This document shows, piece by piece, positions 41,620 through 50,993 of a DNA stretch of 64,000 bases. A program made the translations under genes and the position numbers. Origin of the DNA: Swaminathania salitolerans. Lineage in GTDB: Bacteria; Pseudomonadota; Alphaproteobacteria; Acetobacterales; Acetobacteraceae. How positions within the stretch are numbered: the stretch's first letter is position 1; every line of letters begins with the position of its first letter. Location of the stretch: NCBI RefSeq assembly GCF_025994315.1, contig NZ_BAQE01000020.1; one strand, written 5' to 3'. A model generated the notes under the pieces. The model made no database searches. It was given only the letters and a program-made list of their open reading frames with translations, and was not told the DNA's origin.

Positions 41620-42546
41620 ATGCATATGGCCATGGATCTCAGACATCTGCGCTATCTTGTCGCGATCGCCGATCAGGGCAGTTTCACCAGAGCCGCCGAG
41701 GCTCTGCGCATGGCACAGCCGCCCCTGAGCCAGCAGATAGCGAGGCTCGAGAGCGATCTCGGGGTGAGGTTGTTCAAACGCTCCCGCGCCGGAGCGATTC
41801 CGACCGAAGCCGGGGCGCAGCTGATCGAACGGGCACGGACCATTCTCGCGCTCTCGGAAGAGTTCCGCGCTTTTGCGCAGGGACTGGCCACCGGCAATGA
41901 GGGGAGCCTGAGGCTCGGCATGGCGGGGAGCCTGACCCTGCTTCCGCTGATTCCGCGCGCCATCCATGCGTTTCGTCAGGCGAGGCCCGGCGTCAGGGTC
42001 ACGCTGGAAGAGAGCAATACGCCCGTTCTGTGCAGGGCACTACAGAACGGCCAGCTCGATATCGCCATCGTCCGTCCCCCTGTCCCCGATCCGAATGTCA
42101 TCGTCCGGCCGCTCATGGATGAACCCTCCATGATCGTTCTGCCGTTTTCACATCCGCTTTCCGGGCAGGACGGAATCCATCTTCGCGACATCGCGGAAGA
42201 TCAGCTGATCCTGTTCGAGCGTCATCTCGGTCCCGGATATTACGATACGATCATAGCGGCCTGTCTGATCGAGGGGTTTTCGCCGCTTCTCGGCCAGGCG
42301 GCACCGCAGATTGCAGCCACCGTACCGATGGTGGCAACCGGCATGGGCGTTGCGATCGTTCCCGCCTATCTCCGGCAGATCCGCACGGAAGGCGTCACCT
42401 TCCATCCCATTCTGGGCACAGTGCCGAGAGCCTCGATCGCGATGGCCATGGCAAATCGCGCGCCCAATGGAATCCTCCGTGGCTTTGCCGATATCCTGCG
42501 GGGCTTGTGCATGGATGCCGCCCCCGGCAGGCAGGTCCGGGACTGA
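41620..42546 (+). CDS. LysR-family regulator, divergent from pdc
   Basis: About 304-308 residues; ATGs at 41620, 41626 and 41632 are all possible, the last giving the usual MDLRHLRYLVAIADQGSFT. HTH: RAAEALRMAQPPLSQQIARL. Effector domain from about 90 (GSLRLGMAGSLTLLPLIPRA, VPMVATGMGVAIVPAYLRQI). The 86-bp divergent promoter region shared with pdc is the usual layout for a LysR regulator and its target, so I infer that it senses a metabolite tied to pyruvate or acetaldehyde metabolism. Confidence 0.88.
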   Translation: MHMAMDLRHLRYLVAIADQGSFTRAAEALRMAQPPLSQQIARLESDLGVRLFKRSRAGAIPTEAGAQLIERARTILALSEEFRAFAQGLATGNEGSLRLGMAGSLTLLPLIPRAIHAFRQARPGVRVTLEESNTPVLCRALQNGQLDIAIVRPPVPDPNVIVRPLMDEPSMIVLPFSHPLSGQDGIHLRDIAEDQLILFERHLGPGYYDTIIAACLIEGFSPLLGQAAPQIAATVPMVATGMGVAIVPAYLRQIRTEGVTFHPILGTVPRASIAMAMANRAPNGILRGFADILRGLCMDAAPGRQVRD

Positions 42547-42712
42547 GCTGCCGATCCGGCATCGTGCCGAGTGAGCCCGCCAGCCCCCGCGCGGACGCGC
42601 CTCGCCCGGGCCGGTCAGGCGTTACGGCCATTGCCCGATTGCAGTTCGTAATGTTACTTCCCCGGAATCGATGCAACACGCATCGCCTGACGGTCCGGAC
42701 AAGGTATTGCTC

Positions 42713-44104
42713 ATGAGCGCGAAGACACCGAATACCGCCTACAATCGGGTCATCACACTCTATTTCTGCCTGATCGCCGTTATCGGCTATTTCTTCGTCT
42801 ACCTCGTTACCCCCGTGAGCGGAATCGACGAACAGTTCCACTTCGAACGCGCCTTGCAGGTCTCCCAGGGCAACCTCTTCCCGCAACGTTATGACCGGAA
42901 CATGCTCGGGGGCGATCTCGAGAACCGCCTGATCGCATTCGCCCGCTATTTCGAAAACCGCAGGGATCGGGCTCTCTCATCGGATCGCCAGGCGGCAAAA
43001 GAACTGGCCGACGCACTCACAGGACAGCCTTCCGGGAGGGAACGCCTCGAATTTCCCTCGACGGCGTCCTATTCTCCGATCATGTATCTGCCGTCCGGTC
43101 TCGGACTGCTGACATCGCGCGTCCTGCATGCCCGTATCGACACGCAGTTCTTCATGGGACGCCTTGGCAATCTGATCGGCTATCTGCTGATACTCGCCCT
43201 CGCTGTCAGAACCCTGCCCTGGGGACGCCTCGGGATAGTGTTGCTCTTCACGACTCCGACCTGCCTTCATCTTGCATCGACCTATAGCGCGGACCCCCTG
43301 ACGAATGCGCTGACGCTGCTCTTCTTCGCCCTGTGTCTGCGCAGCCTGCAGGCAGACAGCCTCACGAGACGGGATCTGTTTCTTCTCGCTCTCTCCGGTG
43401 GAACGCTCGGTCTTCTCAAGCTGACATGCTGTGTTTTCTCGGCTGCGATCCTCATGGTTCCCCCTGCCCTGTTCACGCACCGTCGCAGCTGGCTGCTGTT
43501 CTGCGGCGGCGTCATGGGGGCGAGCATCGCGACCGCCCTGCTATGGAATATCGTCTTTCCCTTCGTTCCAGCCGTCTACTGGAAAACGGGCGGAGACCCT
43601 CACCTCGCGGCGCATCTGCTGCTCACACATCCATGGCACGTGGCAGGTCTCGTCATCCGCACGCTCGAGAGCGGTGCTCACTGGTGGTGGCTGGATATCT
43701 ACGGACGTTTCGGCGGAGGCCCACCTCCGCAATTCTTCAAGATCGGAGAGACCGCCTCCCTGATGACCGCAGTGCTGGTGTTCCTGCTGGCTCTGACCGA
43801 ACGCAAGGGACCGTCTCGCCCCCTGATCGGCGCTCTTTTCCTGAGCATCGGACTGGCCAGCGTCATGCTGATCCTTATCGCCTTCTATGTCGGTTTCACA
43901 CCGGTCAGTTCCGCGGTCATCACAGGGCTGCAGGGACGATATTTCCTCCTCGCGGCGGGGGCGATCTATCTCGGTGCGATCGTGAGCCTTCCGCAGAGCG
44001 CCGATCGACGGGGGATCGGACCGATCCTGCTCTTGCTCGGCGGCGTGCTCACTTTGCGCGTGTCCGTCGCCGCAATGGAGATCTATTCGCAAAACTGGCA
44101 CTGA
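42713..44104 (+). CDS. DUF2142 polytopic membrane protein
   Basis: 463 residues from the ATG at 42713 with AAGG eight bases upstream. About eleven membrane segments (for example LYFCLIAVIGYFFVYLV at 14-30 and LMTAVLVFLLALT near 360). The first periplasmic loop has the DUF2142 pattern VSGIDEQFHFERALQVSQGN, which resembles the acidic active-site loop of GT-C glycosyltransferases. Likely a lipid-linked sugar transferase of the inner membrane; no partner gene is adjacent. Confidence 0.82.
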   Translation: MSAKTPNTAYNRVITLYFCLIAVIGYFFVYLVTPVSGIDEQFHFERALQVSQGNLFPQRYDRNMLGGDLENRLIAFARYFENRRDRALSSDRQAAKELADALTGQPSGRERLEFPSTASYSPIMYLPSGLGLLTSRVLHARIDTQFFMGRLGNLIGYLLILALAVRTLPWGRLGIVLLFTTPTCLHLASTYSADPLTNALTLLFFALCLRSLQADSLTRRDLFLLALSGGTLGLLKLTCCVFSAAILMVPPALFTHRRSWLLFCGGVMGASIATALLWNIVFPFVPAVYWKTGGDPHLAAHLLLTHPWHVAGLVIRTLESGAHWWWLDIYGRFGGGPPPQFFKIGETASLMTAVLVFLLALTERKGPSRPLIGALFLSIGLASVMLILIAFYVGFTPVSSAVITGLQGRYFLLAAGAIYLGAIVSLPQSADRRGIGPILLLLGGVLTLRVSVAAMEIYSQNWH

Positions 44105-44328
44105 CCGGACTTGCCTCCGGATAGTTCAGCATCCGAACTACCTCTGGGACTTACCGATAAGTGCAGTGTCGAATCATGCGAATACATCCGGATCGAGAAA
44201 TATTGATGCTCCTTTACGCATGAGTTCTATTTCCGGGACGTAGCTTCGCGTGCATGATCGCGAGACTGGAGTCCACAAAGGGGATCCTCCTCGTGGACGC
44301 GGTGTCTCGTCATGAGAGGATTTCGAAC

Positions 44329-45501
44329 ATGGCCCATATTTCCCTTGCCGATCGTACCGACAGTTTCTTCATCCCCTGCGTCACGCTCATCGGCCCCGGC
44401 TGCGCGAAAGAGACAGGCAAGCGCGCAAAGGCGCTCGGTGCCAGGAAGGCGCTGGTCGTCACGGATGCCGGGTTGAAGAAGATGGGCGTCGCCGACGTCA
44501 TCGCGGGTTATCTCCGCGAGGATGGGCTGGAGACGATCGTCTTTGCGGGCGCCGAACCGAACCCGACCGACGTCAATGTGCATGACGGCGTCAAGATGTA
44601 CGAGGAAAACGGCTGCGATTTCATCGTTTCCCTCGGTGGTGGGTCGTCTCATGACTGCGCCAAGGGGATCGGCCTCGTGACCGCAGGCGGCGGCCATATC
44701 AGCGATTATGAAGGGGTCGATAAATCGAAAACCCCGATGACCCCGCTGATCGCGATCAATACCACGGCCGGCACGGCGTCCGAGATGACGCGCTTCTGTA
44801 TCATCACCAACTCGAAAACCCATGTGAAAATGGCGATCGTCGACTGGCGCTGCACGCCGCTGATTGCGATCGACGATCCGAGCCTGATGGTCGCAATGCC
44901 GCCCGGACTCACGGCGGCGACCGGCATGGATGCCCTGACCCACGCAATCGAAGCCTATGTCTCGACCGCGGCAACGCCGATTACGGATGCCTGCGCGGAG
45001 AAGGCGATCAGACTGATTGCGGACTGGCTTCCGAAGGCGGTCGCCCATGGTGAGAACATGGAGGCGCGTTCGGCCATGTGCTACGCGCAATATCTCGCCG
45101 GCATGGCGTTCAACAATGCGTCTCTGGGCTACGTCCATGCCATGGCACATCAGCTTGGCGGGTTCTATAACCTCCCGCATGGGGTCTGTAATGCCGTGCT
45201 CCTCCCGCATGTGTGCCGCTTCAATCTGATCGCTGCGGCCGATCGCTATGCCGCAATCGCGCGTCTCCTCGGGGTGCAGACGGAGCTGATGAGCCGGGAG
45301 GAAGCCGCCGAAGCCGCGATCGATGCGATCTCGGCCATGTCCGGCGCCGTCGGAATCCCCTCGGGTCTCGCTGAACTCGGCGTCAAGACGGAAGATCACG
45401 AGATCATGGCCGAAAATGCACAAAAAGATGCCTGTATGCTCACCAATCCGCGCAAGGCGACCAAGGCCCAGGTGATGGAGATCTTCGCCGCAGCCATGTA
45501 A
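44329..45501 (+). CDS. Iron-containing alcohol dehydrogenase (Zymomonas AdhB-like)
   Basis: 390 residues from the ATG at 44329, nine bases after GAGAGGA. NAD-binding GGGSSHDCAKGIGLV; iron-site region MDALTHAIEAYVSTAATPIT with later His in HAMAHQLGGFYNLPHGVCNA. Overall length and motifs match the group III alcohol dehydrogenase AdhB, which reduces acetaldehyde to ethanol. Together with Pdc this gives an ethanol branch. Closely related enzymes are 1,3-propanediol and L-threonine dehydrogenases, so the substrate is probable, not certain. Followed by a hairpin at 45544. Confidence 0.9.
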   Translation: MAHISLADRTDSFFIPCVTLIGPGCAKETGKRAKALGARKALVVTDAGLKKMGVADVIAGYLREDGLETIVFAGAEPNPTDVNVHDGVKMYEENGCDFIVSLGGGSSHDCAKGIGLVTAGGGHISDYEGVDKSKTPMTPLIAINTTAGTASEMTRFCIITNSKTHVKMAIVDWRCTPLIAIDDPSLMVAMPPGLTAATGMDALTHAIEAYVSTAATPITDACAEKAIRLIADWLPKAVAHGENMEARSAMCYAQYLAGMAFNNASLGYVHAMAHQLGGFYNLPHGVCNAVLLPHVCRFNLIAAADRYAAIARLLGVQTELMSREEAAEAAIDAISAMSGAVGIPSGLAELGVKTEDHEIMAENAQKDACMLTNPRKATKAQVMEIFAAAM

Positions 45502-45543
45502 CCGGGAGCGATTGGCCCGGAGAACGCAAAAACCGGAACACAC

Positions 45544-45574
45544 GACGATCGGACCGTCTCGGGGGCCGATCGTC
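45544..45574 (+). terminator. Hairpin after the alcohol dehydrogenase gene
   Basis: GACGATCGG and CCGATCGTC form a perfect 9-bp stem about 40 bases after the stop. The loop can extend the pairing (ACCGTC). There is no strong T-run. Confidence 0.65.
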
Positions 45575-45807
45575 ACGCTTGAACTTGTGAATAGCGCATT
45601 AGCGTGACCGTCACGCTCGGACGAACCATGAGCGAAGCCCCAGCAGGGGATCTCATGAGCAGTCGCGGGTGCGGTTTACCCTGAAGGGGATGCGCGCGCC
45701 TTACCGGAATATGAGATCGGCGGGAGGGGTGTTTCGTCAATCCCGGGATGCGCCCGGGCTTGATGCCTCCCTGCCCGCGCCGTTTTTTTTGCAGATCTCA
45801 CGGAATG

Positions 45808-45837
45808 ACGGGGATGCCGGTTGGGTCGCATCCCCGT
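45808..45837 (-). terminator. Hairpin after the FAD-oxidase gene, minus strand
   Basis: ACGGGGATGC (45808-45817) and GCATCCCCGT (45828-45837) pair perfectly over 10 bp, about 50 bases beyond the stop of the minus-strand operon. The downstream minus-strand sequence lacks an immediate T-run. Confidence 0.6.
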
Positions 45838-45885
45838 TCTGGTTTCCATATCGGACAGCAAATGGCGGGGCTCGCTCCGCTCCCG

Positions 45886-47424
45886 TCAGGAGAGAGAAAA
45901 TCCCATCTTGCCGGGATTGAGAATGTTCCGGGGGTCGAGCGCCTTCTTGATTGTCCTGAGAACCTCGAACCCTTCTCCGAGTGCCGGCTCCATATATGGT
46001 CCGCGCAGGAGACCGACGCCGTGATGATGACTTATCGTGACGTCTCTCCTGTATCGCAGAAGGACGTCGTTCACAGACTTCCAGACCGTGCGGTACCATT
46101 CCTCGCGGTGCGCAGGGGGAATATCCGCCCTGAGTGAGAAATAGACACAGGCCCCCTCGAGATAGGCGTGGGACTGATGCGCCGAGCCCGCAAGCGTTCC
46201 GGGAACCTCATTGATCGCAGCCACCACCTCGTCATAAATCTGCGGGAGACATCCCCAGCTTCCCGCCATCTCGAGCGTATCAGCCACGAATCCGCTCGTC
46301 TGCGTGAAGCCTTCGGCCGGTTTTTCCGTCGCATAGCGCGTATCCAGCCAGCGTTCGAAGATCGCTTCTGCGGGAAGGGTCTCTCCTTCTTCCTCGCAGA
46401 TGGAACGACAGAGCTCAAGACAGGTCGAGACGATCGGCTCCGGACCTTCATCGGCTATGAGGAGGACGTTTGTCCCGGGACGGTCGAACTGGATGCCGCT
46501 CTCCAGTGCGTCGTACAGTCGCAGAACTGCCGGAGTGGCGCCAGCCTGCATGATGCGTCGGCAGGCTTCCAGGCCGGCCGCAAAACTCTGGAATCCGAAA
46601 CAGAGGGCTGAAGCATGGTCCGGCAGTCTATGCGTTCTGAGCCGTGCTCTCACGATGATGCCGAGCGTTCCCTCCGAGCCGATGAAGATCTGCTTGAGAT
46701 CGGGTCCGGTAGCCGCGCGTGGGTAACCGCCAAGCGTGACCAGACGGCCATCGGCCAGAACGACATCGAGCGTATGCACCATGTCCTCGATCTTCCCATA
46801 CCGGGTGGAAAGCTGACCCGCCCCCCGACAGGCTATCCAGCCCCCGACGGTGCTTATTCCGAAGGATGAGGGCCAATGTCCCATCGTGACGCCGTGTTCT
46901 CTCTGGAGAACTGTCTCAAAGACATCGCCGAAAATACCTGCCTCGACTTCCGCCAGCTGGCTCCCGGCATCGAACCCTATGAAGCGGTTCAGACCGCAGA
47001 GATCGAGGATGATACCCCCCCGCAAGGGCAAGGCTGCGCCCGTCACATTCGAACGTCCCGCAGAGGCCGTGACCGGGATGGCGTGAGCGAAGGCCAGTTT
47101 CATGATCTCCTGCACCTGTTCCACCCGCGATACACGGACGAATGCGCCCTCGGTCACGGCAGGTCTGCCCGACGTCTCACTGATTCTCGTACCCGACCAC
47201 CAGTCGCGCGTCTGGGTGACGATGTCCTCGCGTGCGGTCTGGACCCGATCGGCAATCGCTTCGAGCTGCGCGAGTACCGGTTTCGGGACGATCACGGGAT
47301 CCCGTGCAAGACCGGCGGTCTTGCCGATTTCGGTCATGGAACGGGCATAAGCGGGAGGCGTAGGGGCACCCACGACATAATCCCCGTGATTATAGCCACG
47401 GGCGATAGCATCCTTGCTGATCAT
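45886..47424 (-). CDS. FAD-linked oxidase, alkyl-DHAP synthase (AGPS)-like
   Basis: 512 residues. The PCMH-type FAD domain is at about 90-270: ASAGRSNVTGAALPLRGGII, MGHWPSSFGISTVGGWIACR, GSEGTLGIIVRARLRTHR. The C-terminal FAD-oxidase domain ends SHHHGVGLLRGPYMEPALGE and KKALDPRNILNPGKMG. The SHHHGVG His cluster and overall plan are those of alkyldihydroxyacetone-phosphate synthase and its bacterial relatives. As third gene of a kinase-dehydrogenase-oxidase operon it may act on a glycerol-phosphate-related compound. True ether-lipid synthesis is not established for this group. It starts 4 bases after glpD ends. Confidence 0.85.
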   Translation of the reverse strand: MISKDAIARGYNHGDYVVGAPTPPAYARSMTEIGKTAGLARDPVIVPKPVLAQLEAIADRVQTAREDIVTQTRDWWSGTRISETSGRPAVTEGAFVRVSRVEQVQEIMKLAFAHAIPVTASAGRSNVTGAALPLRGGIILDLCGLNRFIGFDAGSQLAEVEAGIFGDVFETVLQREHGVTMGHWPSSFGISTVGGWIACRGAGQLSTRYGKIEDMVHTLDVVLADGRLVTLGGYPRAATGPDLKQIFIGSEGTLGIIVRARLRTHRLPDHASALCFGFQSFAAGLEACRRIMQAGATPAVLRLYDALESGIQFDRPGTNVLLIADEGPEPIVSTCLELCRSICEEEGETLPAEAIFERWLDTRYATEKPAEGFTQTSGFVADTLEMAGSWGCLPQIYDEVVAAINEVPGTLAGSAHQSHAYLEGACVYFSLRADIPPAHREEWYRTVWKSVNDVLLRYRRDVTISHHHGVGLLRGPYMEPALGEGFEVLRTIKKALDPRNILNPGKMGFSLS

Positions 47425-47428
47425 CTGC

Positions 47429-49108
47429 CTATCCTTCCTGTAATGCGGCTTTTTCCCGCGCGATATCGGCGCGGTAATCGGCGACCTGCGCTCGGATCAC
47501 TTCCGGCGCGAGCGCGCGTTCCCGCGCCACGATTTCCCCGACGGCCTCCGCGGCTTTTGCAGAGGCATCGCGCGCCATGAAGCGCGCTCTGGTTCGCCGG
47601 GAGAGAATATCGTCCACACTCATCGCCATCTCGTGGCGGAGCGCGAAGACCGCCTCGGCACGCGTGTAGGGGAGGCCCTCGACAAGAGGGGCCGAAAGCC
47701 CTGCATCCGCGGCCATGAGATCGCTGACGAAACAGGCCTCCATTCCGTAGCGCTCTGCGAGATGAGCGGCCATGCCTCCGGTCGCGAGCGTCGCCTGGGG
47801 GTCGTATCCGGCGGCACCGAGAAGATAGCTGTGCCTGGTATGGCATGGACGCCTCCGGCCGAGGATCCGGCCCACCGCGTCGATCGTCTGCTCGGCCATA
47901 TGGCGTGACGTGGTCATCTTGCCGCCGACAATCGTAACGACGCCATCCCGGCCGGTATGAACCGTGTGGTCCCGACTGACATCGACCGTATTGCCCTCAT
48001 GTCCCGATGCGACCAGAGGACGACAGCCTGCAATCGTTCCGACCACGTCATCCGCCGACAGCGTGACATTCAGGGAGTCGCTGGCCCCTTCCAGCAGGGC
48101 AAGCATCTCGTCGCGATTGCACCGGATATCGTCGAGATCGCCCGTATAATCGGTATCCGAGGTTCCGATATAGGAAACATCGCCCCATCGCGTGATGGAG
48201 GCACGGCGCTTCGTTCCCCTCATCGGTATCGTGAGCGTGCAATCGTTGCGGATTTTCATCCAGGGAACCGCGACATGCACGCCCTTGGCAGGGCGGACCT
48301 GCAAGGCAGGCGTGTCGTCGCACGTGCCTTTCCAGTCCCGCAGCCATATGCCCGTCGCCATGACGACAGAGCGCGCACGCACGCGAATTTCCCGCCCCTC
48401 ATCCGTCCGTACGATCGCTCCGTCGACACGCCCGCTACGATAGCGCGAGAGTTCGGCGACCCGGGCGCGGTTCAGGACCACCGCACCAAGAGCCGCTGCG
48501 GACCGGATGAGACAAAGGGTAAGACGCGCATCGTCCACGCGCCCATCATAATAGAGAAGCCCGCCGCGCAGGGTCTCCGGCTTCAGGGTCGGGCAATGAG
48601 CGAGTACGGCCGCGGGATCGATACGCTTGTGAAGGATACCCTCGCGCCAGCCCCCGGCCAGATCGTATGTCCAGAGCAACCCGTCAAACGCACGCGCGAG
48701 ACGCGGATCGAATACGCCCCCGCTTGCCGACACGGGAAACAGGAAGGGAAGACGCTGCACAAGATGACGCGCATTGCGTCGGAAACGCTGGCGCTCAAGC
48801 AGAGCATGAGCAACGAGACCGAGATTGCCCTGCTCGATGTAGCGAAGTCCCCCATGAACCATTTTCGACGATTTGGAGGATGTGCCGGACGCGAAATCGT
48901 CCTTTTCAACGAGCGCAACGCGATAGCCGCGCAGGGCGGCATCGAATGCGCAATACGCCCCGGTAACGCCACCGCCCACGATCAGGATATCGAATGTTTC
49001 CGATCCGAGTGCTGCAAAGGCGTCCCGTCTGTTCAGCGTCACGGGAGCATTGCGCGCGCGGGCCATGGACCTGACCCGCGCCGATTCGCAGGAGAGGAGC
49101 CCTGTCAT
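47429..49108 (-). CDS. glpD: GlpD-like FAD-dependent glycerol-3-phosphate dehydrogenase
   Basis: 559 residues from the ATG at 49108, overlapping the kinase stop by 4 bp (ATGA). FAD-binding IDILIVGGGVTGAY-type motif (read as FDILIVGGGVTGAYCAFDAA); GlpD signatures FASGTSSKSSKMVHGGLRYI and GKMTTSRHMAEQTID. The C-terminal helical domain begins near 400. It passes electrons from glycerol 3-phosphate to quinone at the membrane. GlpD-like enzymes also oxidise erythritol phosphate (EryB), so the substrate should be read together with the kinase. Confidence 0.9.
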   Translation of the reverse strand: MTGLLSCESARVRSMARARNAPVTLNRRDAFAALGSETFDILIVGGGVTGAYCAFDAALRGYRVALVEKDDFASGTSSKSSKMVHGGLRYIEQGNLGLVAHALLERQRFRRNARHLVQRLPFLFPVSASGGVFDPRLARAFDGLLWTYDLAGGWREGILHKRIDPAAVLAHCPTLKPETLRGGLLYYDGRVDDARLTLCLIRSAAALGAVVLNRARVAELSRYRSGRVDGAIVRTDEGREIRVRARSVVMATGIWLRDWKGTCDDTPALQVRPAKGVHVAVPWMKIRNDCTLTIPMRGTKRRASITRWGDVSYIGTSDTDYTGDLDDIRCNRDEMLALLEGASDSLNVTLSADDVVGTIAGCRPLVASGHEGNTVDVSRDHTVHTGRDGVVTIVGGKMTTSRHMAEQTIDAVGRILGRRRPCHTRHSYLLGAAGYDPQATLATGGMAAHLAERYGMEACFVSDLMAADAGLSAPLVEGLPYTRAEAVFALRHEMAMSVDDILSRRTRARFMARDASAKAAEAVGEIVARERALAPEVIRAQVADYRADIAREKAALQEG

Positions 49109-50646
49109 GCCACATGCCTGGGTTCTGCATAGAAACCCGACGCGACGCGCTCCACTTCCGAGGCAGCGATCGCGTGCCAATAGCCCCTCCTCTGGAGACG
49201 CTCATCGGACGAGATCGCGGGATGATAGAGCGTCCCCTCCGGAAGGGTCGCGCGTGCGGCCTCGAGCCCATCCCAGAACGTTCCGTCGCATCCTGCGAGG
49301 AACGCAGCGCCGCGAAGCGTTGCGCGCGCCGAACCCGGGCGATGACGAACCGTCACCCCGCCAAGATCTGCCTGGAGCTGAAGAAGCGTGGTGCTCGATG
49401 AGAGCCCGCCACCGACAATGATTTCGCTTACTGCGAGATCGGCCACCGCGCTGCTCGCATCCGTACACGACACCACCGAATGGGCGACCCCTTCCAGAAG
49501 CGCCCGCGCGAGAGACGCGCGGTTGTGGCTCATCGACAGGCCGGCCATCGTCGCTCTCGCATCGACACAGAGCTGGGGAAGGCGCAACCCGGTCAGGGTC
49601 GGCATGAACATCAACCCATGCGCATCGTCCACATGCGCGGCGAGCTCGCTGATCTGCTGGGGGGATTCGAACCATCCCATCTGGTTGCAGGCCCAGTTCA
49701 GTGCGGATCCCGTCGTGGCAGAAAACGTCTCGACCGCAAAAATCGATCTCTGGCGCCGACGCCACGCAATCAGGCTGAACGTCGTCTCGTTGAGACCCGT
49801 GTTTTTCGGAAAGCTCTCCCCCGTCACGAGATCGACGAAGGATCCGGTACCGTGCAGGCACATGGCCTGACCGGTTCCGATGCAGCCCAGGCCGATCATG
49901 CCGCCATGCTGATCGCCGCACGATGCCTTGATCGGCACGCATATGCCGAGCATCGATTCATCGGTGTATCCGAAATCGTCGCTCTCCTCCCTGAGTTCGG
50001 GCAGGAGAGCGGACGGGAAGCCCTGCGCCTCTATCCATTTGTCGTAATAGATGTTGCGGCGCAGATCGAACGACCCGGCTGCAGCGGCATTCGTCGGCGT
50101 GGTCACGACAATCTTGTCACGGGACAGATTCCACAGGAGCCAGGTATCGACGGTTCCGAACGCCAGCGTTCCCCTCGACCATGCTGCAGAAACCTCCGGG
50201 GTGTTCTGGATATGCTGGGCCGCCCAGTAATAAAGGGCGTAACCTGCGATCGGACGACCCGCGACTTCGAACAGCTCGCGATCCCATCGGCTTTCCATCT
50301 GCGCCAGAAGAGACGCATAACGCGTATCCTGCCAGACGATGGCCGGTACGATCGCCCTGCCCGTCTGCTTGTCCCACAGAACGCCGGTCGAGCGCTGGTT
50401 TGCGACCGCGAGAGCGACGATCTCGACACCGTTTTCCCTGGCTTCCGCGATCGTCTTGCGGCAGACCGAGACGGTGCGCTCGAGCAGATGATTGGCATCC
50501 TGTTCTACCACGCCATGGCGCGGTGCGTTGACTGTCAGGGGCTCATAATGCAGCGCGGTCACCGCACCATCGGCTCCGACGAGAGCCGAGCGCGTGCCTG
50601 AGGTTCCCTCATCGATCGCCATGATTGCCTGCGTGGAATTTTTCAT
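49105..50646 (-). CDS. FGGY-family carbohydrate kinase, glycerol kinase-like
   Basis: 513 residues. N-terminal ATP loop MAIDEGTSGTRSALVGADGA; hinge LAFGTVDTWLLWNLSRDK; catalytic Asp in SCGDQHGGMIGLGC; second phosphate loop EIIVGGGLSSSTTLLQLQAD. Compared with E. coli GlpK, the substrate residues Arg83 (NQRSTG) and Asp245 are kept, but Glu84 is replaced by Ser. The kinase may thus act on glycerol, erythritol or another polyol. First gene of the three-gene minus-strand operon; GGGGA lies six bases before the ATG. Confidence 0.87.
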   Translation of the reverse strand: MKNSTQAIMAIDEGTSGTRSALVGADGAVTALHYEPLTVNAPRHGVVEQDANHLLERTVSVCRKTIAEARENGVEIVALAVANQRSTGVLWDKQTGRAIVPAIVWQDTRYASLLAQMESRWDRELFEVAGRPIAGYALYYWAAQHIQNTPEVSAAWSRGTLAFGTVDTWLLWNLSRDKIVVTTPTNAAAAGSFDLRRNIYYDKWIEAQGFPSALLPELREESDDFGYTDESMLGICVPIKASCGDQHGGMIGLGCIGTGQAMCLHGTGSFVDLVTGESFPKNTGLNETTFSLIAWRRRQRSIFAVETFSATTGSALNWACNQMGWFESPQQISELAAHVDDAHGLMFMPTLTGLRLPQLCVDARATMAGLSMSHNRASLARALLEGVAHSVVSCTDASSAVADLAVSEIIVGGGLSSSTTLLQLQADLGGVTVRHRPGSARATLRGAAFLAGCDGTFWDGLEAARATLPEGTLYHPAISSDERLQRRGYWHAIAASEVERVASGFYAEPRHVA

Positions 50647-50993
50647 ATCTCATCCCCGCCTGTTCGCGGATTCAGAAATGTGATCTTTATGAACAGGATC
50701 GATTCCGAATCCCGCAGATATCGAAACGTCTATACTATGAAATCTATATTTTTATTTCTGCATTACTGAAGATAGGGGAAAAGGCGCCGTGAGTCTCGTT
50801 TTTTGTTTTCTCTTTTCCGTGATATATCACACGATAATCACAAAGAGACGGAAGCTCGCGTCACCGCTACCCTCGCCGATACGTCCAGGCCGGAACGCGG
50901 CACGGGAGTCATCCCGTCAGGGGCCGGGACGGGAGGGACCGGAACTTGCTCCGGTCATACGGGTTAATGCCTCTCAACGGATCGGAGCAGGCC
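50647..50993. other. Divergent intergenic region between the polyol operon and the carotenoid operon, 347 bp
   Basis: No gene is seen. An AT-rich block at about 50730-50770 (CTATACTATGAAATCTATAT) is the likely promoter zone for the kinase operon. The final 40 bases hold the ribosome site GGAG for the aldehyde dehydrogenase at 50994. Confidence 0.6.

Larger units (their letters stand above)
45502..45885. other. Intergenic region between convergent genes, 384 bp, rich in hairpins
   Basis: No gene is seen. GACGATCGG/CCGATCGTC at 45544-45574 is the likely terminator of the alcohol dehydrogenase gene. AGCGTGAC-C-GTCACGCT is a 17-base palindrome at 45601-45617, and its arm GTCACGCT recurs at 45572-45579. 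ACGGGGATGC/GCATCCCCGT at 45808-45837 faces the end of the FAD-oxidase gene. A T8 run lies at about 45783-45790. Confidence 0.75.

Noticed and set aside
45775..45792. T8 run as a terminator
   Set aside because: No stable stem directly precedes the T-run on the plus strand.
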